This document shows positions 51,564 to 64,000 of a DNA stretch of 64,000 nt, one piece after another. Positions within the stretch are counted from its first letter, which is position 1. The number at the start of each line of letters is the position of its first letter. Source of the stretch: Mesostigma viride (Eukaryota; Streptophyta; Mesostigmatophyceae; Mesostigmatales; Mesostigmataceae); the NCBI GenBank assembly GCA_009746045.1, contig RPFO01000163.1:173358-237357 (forward strand). Direction: 5' to 3'. The translations under genes were made by a program, and so were the position numbers. The notes below the pieces were generated by a model. It was given only the letters and a program-made list of their open reading frames with translations, ran no database searches and had not been told where the DNA came from.

Positions 51564-51769
51564 AGTTACGTTAAATAGTGCCGGAACCTTTTGCCGCCTG
51601 AGGCAAATCGGGCCGGAACACTATTTTGCCCGGAATAACCACTTCCGAGCACCCAAGTTAATTCGGCCGAATTAACTTGGGTGCTCGGAAGTGGTTATTC
51701 CGGGCAAAATAGTGTTCCGGCCCGATTTGCCTCAGGCGGCAAAAGGTTCCGGCACTATTTAACGTAACT
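51564..51769. mobile_element. Palindromic fold-back element, copy 2 (206 bp)
   Basis: Same structure as copy 1, a perfect palindrome from AGTTACGTTAAATAG to CTATTTAACGTAACT. It differs from copy 1 at a few places (GGGCCGGAACACT against GGTCCGTCACACT), and each difference is mirrored in its own opposite arm. Confidence 0.92.
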
Positions 51770-52082
51770 CCTCTTCCTTTTCATTAAAAGAAGCGAAGAA
51801 GGGCGCGTGTGCCTGCAGAAACGTGGCAATATATGTATGGTACAGCACCCCATAGTCCAGCAGTTATGATTAAGCAGTTATGATTAAGAGAGGGCATACT
51901 AGGAATGAGTTGACGGCAGTGCAGGTGGCAAACGTGTATAATGACGTGTGTACGTGGGCGCACAAAACATGCTGTGGTCGACAGGCCAATGAAAAGGACA
52001 TGTGAAATGCAGGAAAGAAAACACGGTACTAAACACGTAAAGAACAACGACATAGGCATCTACACAATACCTGCATATAGTC

Positions 52083-52217
52083 CACGACTTCCTGTCGGCA
52101 TGGGTGTGTCCCCTTGATGGTTCCCGTCCGCGCTGATGAGTTATAGCCCCAAACAGACAGTTGCCATCACGTGGAGTGGCGCAGATCTTCATGGCACTTG
52201 GAGGGTAAATTGCTGAA
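52083..52217 (-). pseudogene. OTU-like cysteine protease exon fragment
   Basis: The minus strand encodes MKICATPRDGNCLFGAITHQ; PRDGNCLF is the catalytic Asp/Cys motif of OTU-family proteases (deubiquitinases). After a frame change near 52120 the sequence THPCRQEVVDYMQ matches the next OTU helix. TACTCACCACAG ends at 52218 and CAG/GTATTG follows at 52083, plausible splice acceptor and donor, so this may be one exon. The catalytic His region is not found in the window: LINE A ends at 52361, just upstream. Host gene relic or mobile-element cargo; undecided. Confidence 0.4.
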
Positions 52218-52500
52218 GGCCTGTGGTGAGTACAAGTAACACCATGCTCACCGGCAGTAACGTGTAACCACAAGTACTCGAAAGATAATTGGGTAGTGCG
52301 CGGCATAAACTTCATGTCGCCACGTTCGGGCACTAGGCATGGATATCCCTGCCTATTCGATATATATTAAAAATATAATTACTTACAGCAGAGTGAAATC
52401 ACTCAAACCAAAGCAAACGCCCAGCTATAAACCTATATACAGAGCCATGTCAAAGCTCTATACTACGATAAGACCAATGGAAACGCCTAACGGGAGGAAC

Positions 52501-53380
52501 CTAATAGCCCTGCTGCACCGCAAAATCAGCCCGCGTACGGCGGAGCATGATGTCAGCCATGGCCCGAGTCAGCGCCACCGACAAGCGCTGACGCCAATAT
52601 GACGTCCAGGTCCGCGCCGACCATGGGGCCCGCTGGCCCTCCAGGTCCAGCCGGTCCTCCCCGAGCCGGCAACACTCCTTGAAGAAGGCGGAGGTCAGGG
52701 GCCCCATGGCCCCAAACTCCTCCAGGACAAAGGGCACCACACGATGGTGCCCGACGTCGCCGTAGGCCAGGAGCTTGGCCCGCTCCGCCCGGTCCGCCGT
52801 GTAACCTGCCGTGAGGGAGGCCCCAGCCACGTGGCTAAGAGCCAAGGGCCGCGCCACCGAAACGTCAATAAGCAGATGCCGGCCACCCCCCTCAAAGTCC
52901 AGCACCACGATGTCAGGCCGGTGGTTGGGGGAATAGAAGGCAGCGCCATCCGCATCCTCGGACCGGATGTTCGCGTGGGGGAAAACCGACCGAATCATGG
53001 CGAGCACCACCGTCAGGAGGACAGTGTGCAAATACAAATACCAATTCTGATTCTGTTGGCCCCCCATGCAGGCAAGGTAGTGAGTCCCCGTGGGATCCAG
53101 CGGCTGCCCACAGCTACCACAAGGCCGCCCGGCCGGAACAAGAGGCTGCGGGGCAAATAGCTGGTGCCGGAGCGCCACCGAGTAGTGGCTGGGAGCCAAG
53201 GCGAATGGGGGGGCCATGGGAAGAGCACGAAGGTACGCCGAGCCCACACTCCGCAAGGAAAGCGAGAACAGCCACGCACGTCCCTGGGCGTTGAGGTCCG
53301 CGAAAAGAGCAATCCAATCAGCCGTGTGCAGAATACCCGCGTAGGTTTTCTGGTGTTTATCGATGACGCGAGCAGGGATT
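52501..53380 (-). CDS. LINE A C-terminus: CCHC finger and restriction-like endonuclease
   Basis: An open frame down to the stop at 52501. Counting from the internal Met at 53256: CGSCGQPLDPTGTHYLAC gives C46, C49, H59, C63. The endonuclease has RPDIVVLDFE (Asp115), LLIDVSV (Asp131), and AKLLAY (Lys161, Tyr165), the PD-(D/E)xK and K-x3-Y pattern of R2-like enzymes. A short C-terminal tail follows (LDLEGQRAPWSARTW). Upstream it is cut off from RT by a 2-base insertion near 53378 that LINE B lacks. Confidence 0.85.
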
Positions 53381-54713
53381 ATGCGGCGGGAGATTGAACG
53401 GAGGCGACCGAGGGAGTGCCGCGAGGGAGGTGGCGCTGTACCGCCTGAGCGGCACGGACGGGAGAACAGGCCTGCTGGATCTCAGCATAGGCCTCCTGGA
53501 TGGCGGTGACGAAGGGCAAGGGGCTGCTGGGGTCCAGGAGGTCAGGCGCTGCCGTTGCCAAAAGGGGCAGGAGCCGGCAGCTTTCCGCCCACGACTGAGC
53601 GACGGAGCCCAAAAAGGCTGCTGGGGCCAGCCGGGCGGCACGAGTCAGACCGCAGCCACCCATCCGTGCAGGCAGGGAGGCAATGCGAATAGCATGTGGC
53701 GGGAGGTCGGGGCCCGGGACCAGCTGCGCCAAGGCCGACTGGATGCGTTCGTCGTGGCCCTCGGCGGCCAGCCGGACCTGAGACGGAAGAGCGCCCCGGA
53801 GCCAGTGAACGACGCGAGGGTGAGCGCAAAACCACAGAAGCAGACCCTTGGTCTGCGAATCATGAAGGCGCGCAATCAAGGGCAGTACCTCAGTGCGTGC
53901 CTCGAGGGCGGCCCGCAGAGCATCGATGACAAACGCGGGGTCGCCAACCGGAACGCCGAGGACATCCAACCCATGGAGGCGCTCGTCCCGGCCTAAGAGC
54001 TGGGGCGGAAAGCCGGAGCAGTCACCTTGGGGCGAGTACACCGCGCACTTGGCAAGGGTCAACTGGAGGTTGATGTCGGCCACCGCGGTCTGCAGTGCCA
54101 GCAGAGCCGCGGTGGTGTCCGGCACAGGGCCCAGAAGGTAGATATCATCCAAGTAGGCCTGAATAGCGACCGCCGGGTGGGCAGCATGGACCGCTTGGAG
54201 GCAACCCTGGAGGGGGGCGGCAAAGTACAGGGGTCCCAGGGGGTCCCCTTGCTGGGTGCCCGACCGCGACAGCAGGCCGCCGCGAGTGCCGTCCTCCATG
54301 ATGTGAACCAGTTGGCCGGGCTGGCCGTAGCACACGGCTGTCCAAGCGTACAAGTCCTCGAAGGACTCCATGACGGCCGCAAACATGCTGGCGCGGGACA
54401 GACTGTTGAACGCGTTGTGGCAGTCGACCTTGACGACAGCGTGGGTGGGGTGGGCCTCGAGGTAGGCCTGCACCGAATGGATGAGGATATCCGCCCCGCC
54501 TGGAGTCGTCACCCCCAGCTGGGCCGCCACCGAGGTCTCACCCGCTGCGAGGGGCGGGCAGAAAAAGGCACGGAGCTCGGGCGCCTTTTGGCGGCAGATC
54601 ACTTTGCCCACGAGCTTGCGGAGCACCTCACCGCAGGCGATCGGGCGCACCTTGCCCTCGGGGGGGGCAAGACACCCTTGAGCAGAGCGAGGAGGCGAGC
54701 GCCCGCTAACCAC
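53379..54713 (-). CDS. LINE A reverse transcriptase
   Basis: A frame of 444 residues; the Met at 54713 is not the real start, as coding comes from 54599-55573 by a frame change near 54670. Motifs: EGKVRPIACGEVLRKLV, VKVDCHNAFNS (Asp98), SGTQQGDPLGPLYFA (151-165), AYLDDIYLLG (186-195, catalytic pair), FSPQ-type block YSPQGDCSGFP, LGVPVGD and the thumb KGLLLWFCAHPRVVHWLRG. The frame ends in SVQSPAA at the 2-base insertion. It copies LINE RNA onto the nicked target. Confidence 0.85.
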   Translation of the reverse strand: MVSGRSPPRSAQGCLAPPEGKVRPIACGEVLRKLVGKVICRQKAPELRAFFCPPLAAGETSVAAQLGVTTPGGADILIHSVQAYLEAHPTHAVVKVDCHNAFNSLSRASMFAAVMESFEDLYAWTAVCYGQPGQLVHIMEDGTRGGLLSRSGTQQGDPLGPLYFAAPLQGCLQAVHAAHPAVAIQAYLDDIYLLGPVPDTTAALLALQTAVADINLQLTLAKCAVYSPQGDCSGFPPQLLGRDERLHGLDVLGVPVGDPAFVIDALRAALEARTEVLPLIARLHDSQTKGLLLWFCAHPRVVHWLRGALPSQVRLAAEGHDERIQSALAQLVPGPDLPPHAIRIASLPARMGGCGLTRAARLAPAAFLGSVAQSWAESCRLLPLLATAAPDLLDPSSPLPFVTAIQEAYAEIQQACSPVRAAQAVQRHLPRGTPSVASVQSPAA

Positions 54714-55573
54714 TCGCGCGCAGCGGGAGGAACGCGACCAGCCGCCAGGTCAATGAGGGTGTCAAAGAGAATGTCCTCGCCCCCATGCCCCACCAGGACC
54801 TCCAAGTGCTCGTAGCGCCAGCCCGACGGCCCGGTAGAGGAAGCCCGCGGGACCGCACGCATCACCTCCAGGAAGCAGTCGCGGTCCAGCCGGAGGGGGG
54901 CCGGCAGGGGGTCCGGCACGGGCAGCTGGAATCCGGGCTCCGCAGGGTGAAGAGCCTCCAAGGCCGCCAGGGTAGCCGCATTGGCGGGGGCGAGCTTGGC
55001 CATTTCCAAGCGGGTCATGGCCCGGCTGAGCTGCCCCTCGCGGACGAGGCGGATGACGTCGGCGGCCACCCGCTCGAAGTTGACCTCCCCCGACAGCCGG
55101 GCCGTGCGCGGGGGCGGCACGCCAAACAGCCCCTCCCAGTCCCCCTGCAGAAAGCGTCGGCAACGGGCAATAACCGCACCCTGGAGGCCGCGCACACCAC
55201 GCCCGAGAGGGGTGAGGAGCAGGCGGGGGGTCACCATGTGCAGTTTAAAGCCCAGCGGGTCGTCCGGAGCGGCGTGCATGCGCCGGAGAGAAACGATTGC
55301 ACATTGCGCGAAAAGGCTACGCGCGCGGTGGGGGAGGTCGGTCAGGGTAGACGTCGGGTTGATGGCGCATGCATCCCAGGGAACCGTGTCAAGCCAACGC
55401 CAACTGGCCGAGTAGTCGGGCGGCGGGGGCTGGGAGCCGGTGGGAGCCGAGACGGGAGGGGGGAGGGGGCCGGGACTGCTGGCCGGTTGAGGGGCCGTTG
55501 AGCAACACAGGCGCGCGCGTGCTGAGCGCGCCCGTGAATGGAGTACACCCGCTGGCAGTGAGCTTCCGGGCAC
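54599..55573 (-). CDS. LINE A region between zinc fingers and RT
   Basis: Overlapping frame of 324 residues. It contains ARRMHA/ LFAQCAIVSLRRMHAAPDD, a conserved helical block (NFERVAADVIRLVREGQLSR) and the start of the RT domain (RAVPRASSTGPSGWRYEHLE). Equivalent to the -1/0 region of R2-type RTs. Its last residues after 54670 are in the wrong frame. Confidence 0.7.
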   Translation of the reverse strand: MPGSSLPAGVLHSRARSARARLCCSTAPQPASSPGPLPPPVSAPTGSQPPPPDYSASWRWLDTVPWDACAINPTSTLTDLPHRARSLFAQCAIVSLRRMHAAPDDPLGFKLHMVTPRLLLTPLGRGVRGLQGAVIARCRRFLQGDWEGLFGVPPPRTARLSGEVNFERVAADVIRLVREGQLSRAMTRLEMAKLAPANAATLAALEALHPAEPGFQLPVPDPLPAPLRLDRDCFLEVMRAVPRASSTGPSGWRYEHLEVLVGHGGEDILFDTLIDLAAGRVPPAAREWLAGARLLALLKGVLPPPRARCARSPAVRCSASSWAK

Positions 55574-55976
55574 CGGTAACAGCTCATGGCCTGCAGATCC
55601 GCCGCGCCGAGATCGGGGTGCACAGCGCGAAGGTGCTGGCAGAGGAGGTTACGGTTGTGGAACACACCCGCACACGGGGACCCCGTGGGAAGCAGCACGG
55701 CACACCGGTGAAGGCCGTCGGCAGGCGCTGAGTGGCGGGGAGCGGCGCCAGCAAAGGCAGGACGGGGGGCCTGCGGCGTCTCCCCAGCCGGGCCGGCAGG
55801 CGCGCGCACCACGACCCGACCAGCGCCCGGCAGGCCCGCCGGGGCCACGGAGGAGGCAGTGCCCACCGGGGAGACCCCCAGCGGAGGGGGATCGAGAACG
55901 CCGGCGCCCCTCCCAGGGGGACTCGCCAGCGCGCCCGCGACCACCCCAGGCCCCGGCAACGAGGCCGGGGGCGGAG
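55342..55976 (-). CDS. LINE A C2H2-like zinc fingers
   Basis: Starts at the CACTA border (PPPASLPGPGVVAGALASPP) and runs through a Pro/Ala-rich linker to two C2H2-like modules: CAVLLPTGSPCAGVFHNRN with CQHLRAVH, and CYRCPEAHCQRVYSIHGRAQ with HARAC. R2-type LINEs carry similar N-terminal fingers that help recognise the target DNA. A frame change near 55500 joins it to the RT-side frame. Confidence 0.65.
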
Positions 55977-55989
55977 CACTAGGAACTCG

Positions 55990-56284
55990 CTACTGAGAAA
56001 ACTGAGATTTCCTGAGATTTCCTGAGAAAAAAACTGAGATTTCCTGAGATTTCCTGAGATGTCCTGAGATTTCCTGAGATTTTCCTGAGATTTCCTGAGA
56101 AAGTGACCTGAGATTTCCTGAGATTGGCCTGAGAAAATTGGCTTTTTCTCAGGAAATCTCAGGAAATCTCAGGGCTAAGTGGAAACTGAGATTTTACGTG
56201 GACACTGAGATTTTTTTTTCTCAGGCTGAAAATCTCAGGGCATTTTCTCAGGCGCTGAAAATCTCAGGGCATTTTCTCAGGCAT
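55990..56284. repeat. Left CACTA subterminal array (CTGAGATTTC)n
   Basis: About 15 copies of CTGAGATTTC or CTGAGAAA, followed by the same motif inverted (GAAATCTCAGG) from about 56148, and two copies of CGCTGAAAATCTCAGGGC. The inversion inside the array could fold into a long hairpin. Confidence 0.9.
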
Positions 56285-56795
56285 GCCATTGCCAGAATTA
56301 AATGTGTATTCTAACAAGCATAACACCATCATGCAATAAATCCAACAATTCATTAATGAATTAAATACGTTATTAGCACATCTTGTGGTATTAGGCGTGG
56401 CATTCATGGCATCACGCTGTTTGATAGTAATGAACTTATGTTTCATTGTGGCATTCTGTGACTCATCATTTCAATACCATCAAAATATAAAACATCGACT
56501 CAAAACTGCTCTCATCCTATTTCTGGATTGCTAGCTGATGGCTCATGGCCATATAACAGCTGGCATGCCAGAGCCCAGCAACGGTGGTTTCACTCAATAT
56601 TGATGTGTACGTCTTCTCGTCGAGCTTGTATGCTCCACGATCTGCATCAAGTCATCCCCCAAAGAAAGAAAGCATACAGAAAGCAAGGAGTTAAATTTAC
56701 AAACATGATAATAATGCCATATGCAACATGATATTCCAAGAATGATATAGAAGGCGGGCATGCTGCCATGCATTGCGTGACTGCGTGCAGGCGTG
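56285..56795. other. CACTA interior, no gene seen
   Basis: AT-rich in the first half; no credible ORF or domain. Confidence 0.4.
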
Positions 56796-57206
56796 CAGCT
56801 AGGTGTGCGTGCGTGGGCGAGTGCGTGCAGTTGTGCATGAGTGCGTTTGTGCAGGCGTGCCTTGGCGGGTGGGTTGATGGCTGTGTGCAGGCGTGCGTGC
56901 GTGAGTGGGTGCGTGAGAGTGTGCAGCTATGTGTGCGTGTGCGTGCACTTGTGCATGTGCGCGTTTGTGCAGGCGTGCCTTGGTGGGTGGGTTGATGGCT
57001 GCGTGCATGCGTGCGTGCGAGGGTAGGTGCGTGGGAGTGTGCAGCTAGGTGTGCGTGCGTGCAGTCGGTGGGCGTGGTGAAGTCTCCGGGGTGTCGCTGT
57101 GGACATGGGTGGGGCACTGGACTCGTGGGTGATACCGTTGTGGGAGGTGAATTGGGTGGGTACTCGTGGTCCTGGGTATTGTAGAGTGTGTGTGTGTGTG
57201 TGTGTG
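56796..57206. repeat. GT-rich tandem repeat (~122-bp period) and (TG)n
   Basis: GCAGCTAGGTGTGCGTGCG-type units begin near 56796, 56920 and 57040, each containing CGTGCCTTGG and GGGTGGGTTGATGGCTG. A pure (TG)n tract lies at about 57187-57206. Confidence 0.85.
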
Positions 57207-61235
<4,029 letters not shown>

Positions 61236-61582
61236 ATGAGGTTTCTCAGTTTTTCTCAGGCCTTAAGTTTCCCAGATATTCTCAGTCTCAGATTTTCTCA
61301 GGCAGCAACCTGAGAAAAAACCGGGCGCCTGAGAAATTTCGTTCCTGAGAAAAAAAAATCTCAGGCCAGGCGACTTTCTCAGGCTGATCTCAGTTTTTTC
61401 TCAGTTTTCTCAGTTTTCTCAGGTGATTTTCTCAGTTTTCCTGAGAAAACTGAGATTTTTCTCAGTTGATCTCAGGAAATCTCAGGAAATCTCAGGACAT
61501 CTCAGGAAATCTCAGGAAATCTCAGGCAGCCTTCCTGAGAAAACTGAGAAAACTGAGAAAAACTGAGAAAAATCTCAGATCT
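61236..61582. repeat. Right CACTA subterminal array
   Basis: Many TCTCAG and CTGAGAAA units. The array facing the terminus reads GAAATCTCAG, the inverse of the left array; both orientations occur. Confidence 0.9.
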
Positions 61583-61594
61583 GAGTTCCTAGTG

Positions 61595-61920
61595 AGGCCG
61601 AGGGTCGGGGAGGCAGCTGGCCCCGGGGCCCGGTGGGGACCCGGCAGGGGACCCAGCGAGACCGGGGGCGGGCCGAGAGGAAGCGCAGTCCCAGGGGGCG
61701 GCACAACAGCCCGGCACAACGGGCAGCGCGGCACGGAGTGGAGCAAGCTGCGCGCGATGCACGCTTGATGGAATGTGTGGCCGCACGCGGGCAGGCGACA
61801 CAAGCCATCCCCCGGCCGGAAGGGCTCAAGGCAGATGGCACAGGAGCCTGACTCGGGGTCGTCCCCCTCCAGAAGGGACCGGACATGAGGGGGGGCGGGT
61901 CCCAGCCGGCCTCCCAGCAA
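61595..61920 (-). CDS. LINE A RING-H2 finger
   Basis: The minus strand encodes SCAICLEPFRPGDGL then CRLPACGHTFHQACI and CPLC: a complete C3H2C3 RING-H2 (C27, C30, C46, H48, H51, C54, C66, C69 counted from 61920). RING-H2 domains usually act as E3 ubiquitin ligases or protein-binding modules. It is in frame with a Pro-rich stretch that reaches the CACTA border. Start 61920 is internal; coding comes from the preceding frame through ILSRAQIAALPG. Confidence 0.75.
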
Positions 61921-62970
61921 CCCGGGAGAGCGGCAATCTGGGCGCGCGAGAGGATGCCGACCGGTTGGTCAGCCGCGGGGTGCCATTCGTGCGGGATGCC
62001 TGCCAACTCCAGGATGTCGTGGAGGAAGGCAGAAACAGGCGTCCCCGCGGTTAGGGGCTGGGCGCGCCCGGCCGAGTCCACCAAGATGGCCTGGCCGCCC
62101 TGAACCGCGATGGGGCCCCGAACTCCACACGCAGCATGGCGGCCTGCGCCAGGCTGAGGGAGGTGATGAGAAAGCCCCCACTGGCAACCGGGCCGGGAGG
62201 CGGGGCCTGGGCGTCCAAGAAGAGGCGAAGCTGCCGCGGGGACATGAGGCCCAGGTCGGCGCCGCCCGCGAGGTAGGCCGCCCGCACCGAGACCTGTGCG
62301 TCTCGAGCCACCGCCGTGACGAACTCGACCACCTCCTGACCCACCCGCTCGTCCAGGGAAAGCAGCTCTTCCTGCCGGGCGGCCGGGAGATGCCACGGCA
62401 GCCGGCAGCCGGCGTGATATCCTTCCAAGACATACCCCCAAAGAGTCGAGGCCGTCACCGGGGGGCGGCGGAAAGAAATGTCGCCCGCACCTGCGCAACT
62501 AGGGCCAGGAAGGCCGGGGGCCTAGGGAGCGAGGGGAAGGCGGCCTGGAGCCCGACCGCGTCCAGCAACAAAGGGCAGTACGCCCAAGAAAAGGTGGCGC
62601 GGCCCACCACGCCGACAATGTGCGAGGGCGGCCACGAGGTGAACGCGTGGGCCCGGGGGCCGCCGTCCCACGCGGCAAGGACGGGGGGGCGGCTGGGTGG
62701 CCAACCGCGGCCGGGAGAAGGGAGGCCAGAGCGTCGGGGAGCGAGGGGCCGGGGGCGGGCGCCGGGGTCGCCAGGCCCGCCGGGGGGTCGGCCGGGCCCA
62801 GCCCAGGCGACAGCGCCGCGCCCCCGTCGGCGGGGCCAGGCGACGGGTGGGGCCCGGGGCCGAGGGCGCCAGGGCCCGAGCAACGGCGGCCCCATCGGGC
62901 AGGCCACGGCCCGCCCCGAGGGCCTCGGCAGGGGGCACACGGGGCAGGGGCCGGAGCACCCGCGGGAGGG
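61920..62970 (-). CDS. LINE A middle region, unknown domain
   Basis: Coding is shared among three frames with changes near 62460, 62115 and 61920. Readable parts: HIVGVVGRATFSWAYCPLLL, FLALVAQVRATFLSAAPR, VTASTLWGYVLEGYHAGCRL, VVEFVTAVARDAQVSVRAAY, LGLMSPRQLRLFLDA, and LVDSAGRAQPLTAGTPVSAF with HDILELAGIPHEWHPAAD. It has a globular, soluble look but I recognise no family. It separates the PHD from the RING finger. Confidence 0.5.
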
Positions 62971-63281
62971 CAGCCCGGGGGCCCGCCGGGGGGACAGCGC
63001 GGGCACGTCCAGGAGCCCGGCGGGACCCGGTAGAGCCGGGGAGTAAGACACTGCAAGTGCCACCCGGAATTGCAAGCATCACAAACTAACATGTGGTGCC
63101 CGCGGTGCCGCGTCTCGGCAGACCTCGCAGGCCAAGGAGGGGGAGACCGGGGCGCCCGAGCCCCCGCAGCCGGGTCGCCCACCTCCGCAAGAAGGGCCGC
63201 AAGCCGAGAGGACCGCCGAGGCGCCAACCGGGGAGCGGGGGAGCCGTTGGGCGAAGGGGGTCGTGGGTCGTCCATGAACAA
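62970..63281 (-). CDS. LINE A N-terminal PHD finger
   Basis: Begins near MFMDDPRPPSPNGSPAPR with RRSSRLAALLAEVG. The second half of a PHD finger is clear: HHMLVCDACNSGWHLQC, then VPPGSWTCPRC. The first Cys pair (ACEVCRDA) is in another frame, ending near 63090, so one frame change splits the C4HC3 motif. PHD fingers read histone tails or DNA-bound chromatin, which could guide target choice. GC-rich hairpin-prone DNA lies upstream (63305-63380). Confidence 0.65.
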
Positions 63282-63386
63282 TCAGGGCAGGCGTGGCAGC
63301 CACCGAGGGGGGGGGCGGGGGGTGTGGGGGGCGGAGCCCCCCACGCGGGGGTTTGGGGGGCGGCAGCCCCCCAACGCGCTGCGGTC

Positions 63387-64000
63387 GCGGTACCGCCTGC
63401 CGTCCGGCACTTTGAAGCCCGCCGGTGCTATAATTCCTATCGTCCACGCATGTTTTCCCCTGCCTCAAACCGCACGTTGCATTTAAATCTGGAGCCCAAA
63501 ATTCACTGAAAACGTGTGCCAGCCGGTAGCAAACTGGGCCAAGCTGCCACGGAGTGGCGGTACCGCCTGCCGTCCGGCACTTTGAAGCCCGCCGGTGCTA
63601 TAATTCCTATCGTCCACGCATGTTTTCCCCTGCCTCAAACCGCACGTTGCATTTAAATCTGGAGCCCAAAATTCACTGAAAACGTGTGCCAGCCGGTAGC
63701 AAACTGGGCCAAGCTGCCACGGAGTGGCGGTACCGCCTGCCGTCCGGCACTTTGAAGCCCGCCGGTGCTATAATTCCTATCGTCCACGCATGTTTTCCCC
63801 TGCCTCAAACCGCACGTTGCATTTAAATCTGGAGCCCAAAATTCACTGAAAACGTGTGCCAGCCGGTAGCAAACTGGGCCAAGCTGCCACGGAGTGGCGG
63901 TACCGCCTGCCGTCCGGCACTTTGAAGCCCGCCGGTGCTATAATTCCTATCGTCCACGCATGTTTTCCCCTGCCTCAAACCGCACGTTGCTTTAAATCTG
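63387..64000. repeat. Tandem repeat, 170-bp monomers, upstream of LINE A
   Basis: Monomers start at 63387, 63557, 63727 and 63897 (GCGGTACCGCCTGCCG), exact period 170, apparently identical except a 1-base loss near the window end. The last copy is cut by the edge. Each monomer contains TATAATTCC and ATTTAAATC. It lies about 105 bases upstream of the LINE A start, in the place of a promoter array. Confidence 0.9.

Noticed and set aside
63387-64000. CRISPR array
   Set aside because: Monomers are 170 bp, adjoin without spacers and lie in eukaryotic repeat DNA.

Overview
This is eukaryotic nuclear DNA from a repeat-dense genome. It carries LTR retrotransposons with copia-type reverse transcriptase, a DIRS-like tyrosine-recombinase element, two kinds of non-LTR element, DNA transposons, minisatellites and no operon-like gene clusters. 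Reverse transcriptase and endonuclease types suggest a protist, perhaps a microalga, but nothing in the window fixes the species. I see no rRNA gene, no intact tRNA gene and no CRISPR array, and no complete host gene. Most coding regions are frameshifted, so they are relics or the assembly has small indels.

Layout. 1-3416 (minus): copia-type element 1, running off the left edge. 3938-5947: a Cys-rich hypothetical gene next to a 1.2 kb GCATGC-rich minisatellite. 6720-8726 (minus): a coiled-coil/Gln-rich/gag-like ORF (ORF1-C). 9295-16888 (minus): LTR element A, with its own ORF1, gag and a pol cut off before the reverse transcriptase. 16889-18091: an older REL-type LINE fragment. 18092-20437 and 32299-32939: two halves of a decayed gene with bacterial-Ig-like repeats and a LamG-like end, plus two small neighbours. 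They are split by LTR element B (20443-32293), which has 654-bp LTRs that look identical and a perfect 5-bp target duplication. Element B itself carries a nested LINE (copy B) and a nested TTAA-type DNA transposon. 32940-37137: a DIRS-like element. 38296-40219: a second TTAA-type transposon. 41671-41972: a LINE 3' end (copy C). 44910-50716: an L1-type LINE with a 17-bp target duplication. 51225-51769: two adjacent ~207-bp palindromes. 52083-52217: an OTU-like exon. 52361-63281 (minus): a large R2-type LINE (copy A) with PHD, RING-H2 and C2H2 fingers, cut in two by a 5.6 kb CACTA transposon. 63387-64000: 170-bp tandem repeats just upstream of LINE A.

How the parts relate. The three copia-type elements share an unusual order: gag, integrase, a retropepsin-like block, reverse transcriptase, RNase H. 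LTR elements A and B each also have an extra ORF between the 5' LTR and gag. LINE copies A, B and C are one family; D is a divergent relative. All four end at or abut TATATA-type targets. Nesting gives a relative history: the Ig/LamG gene was interrupted by LTR element B, which later received the TTAA transposon and LINE B.
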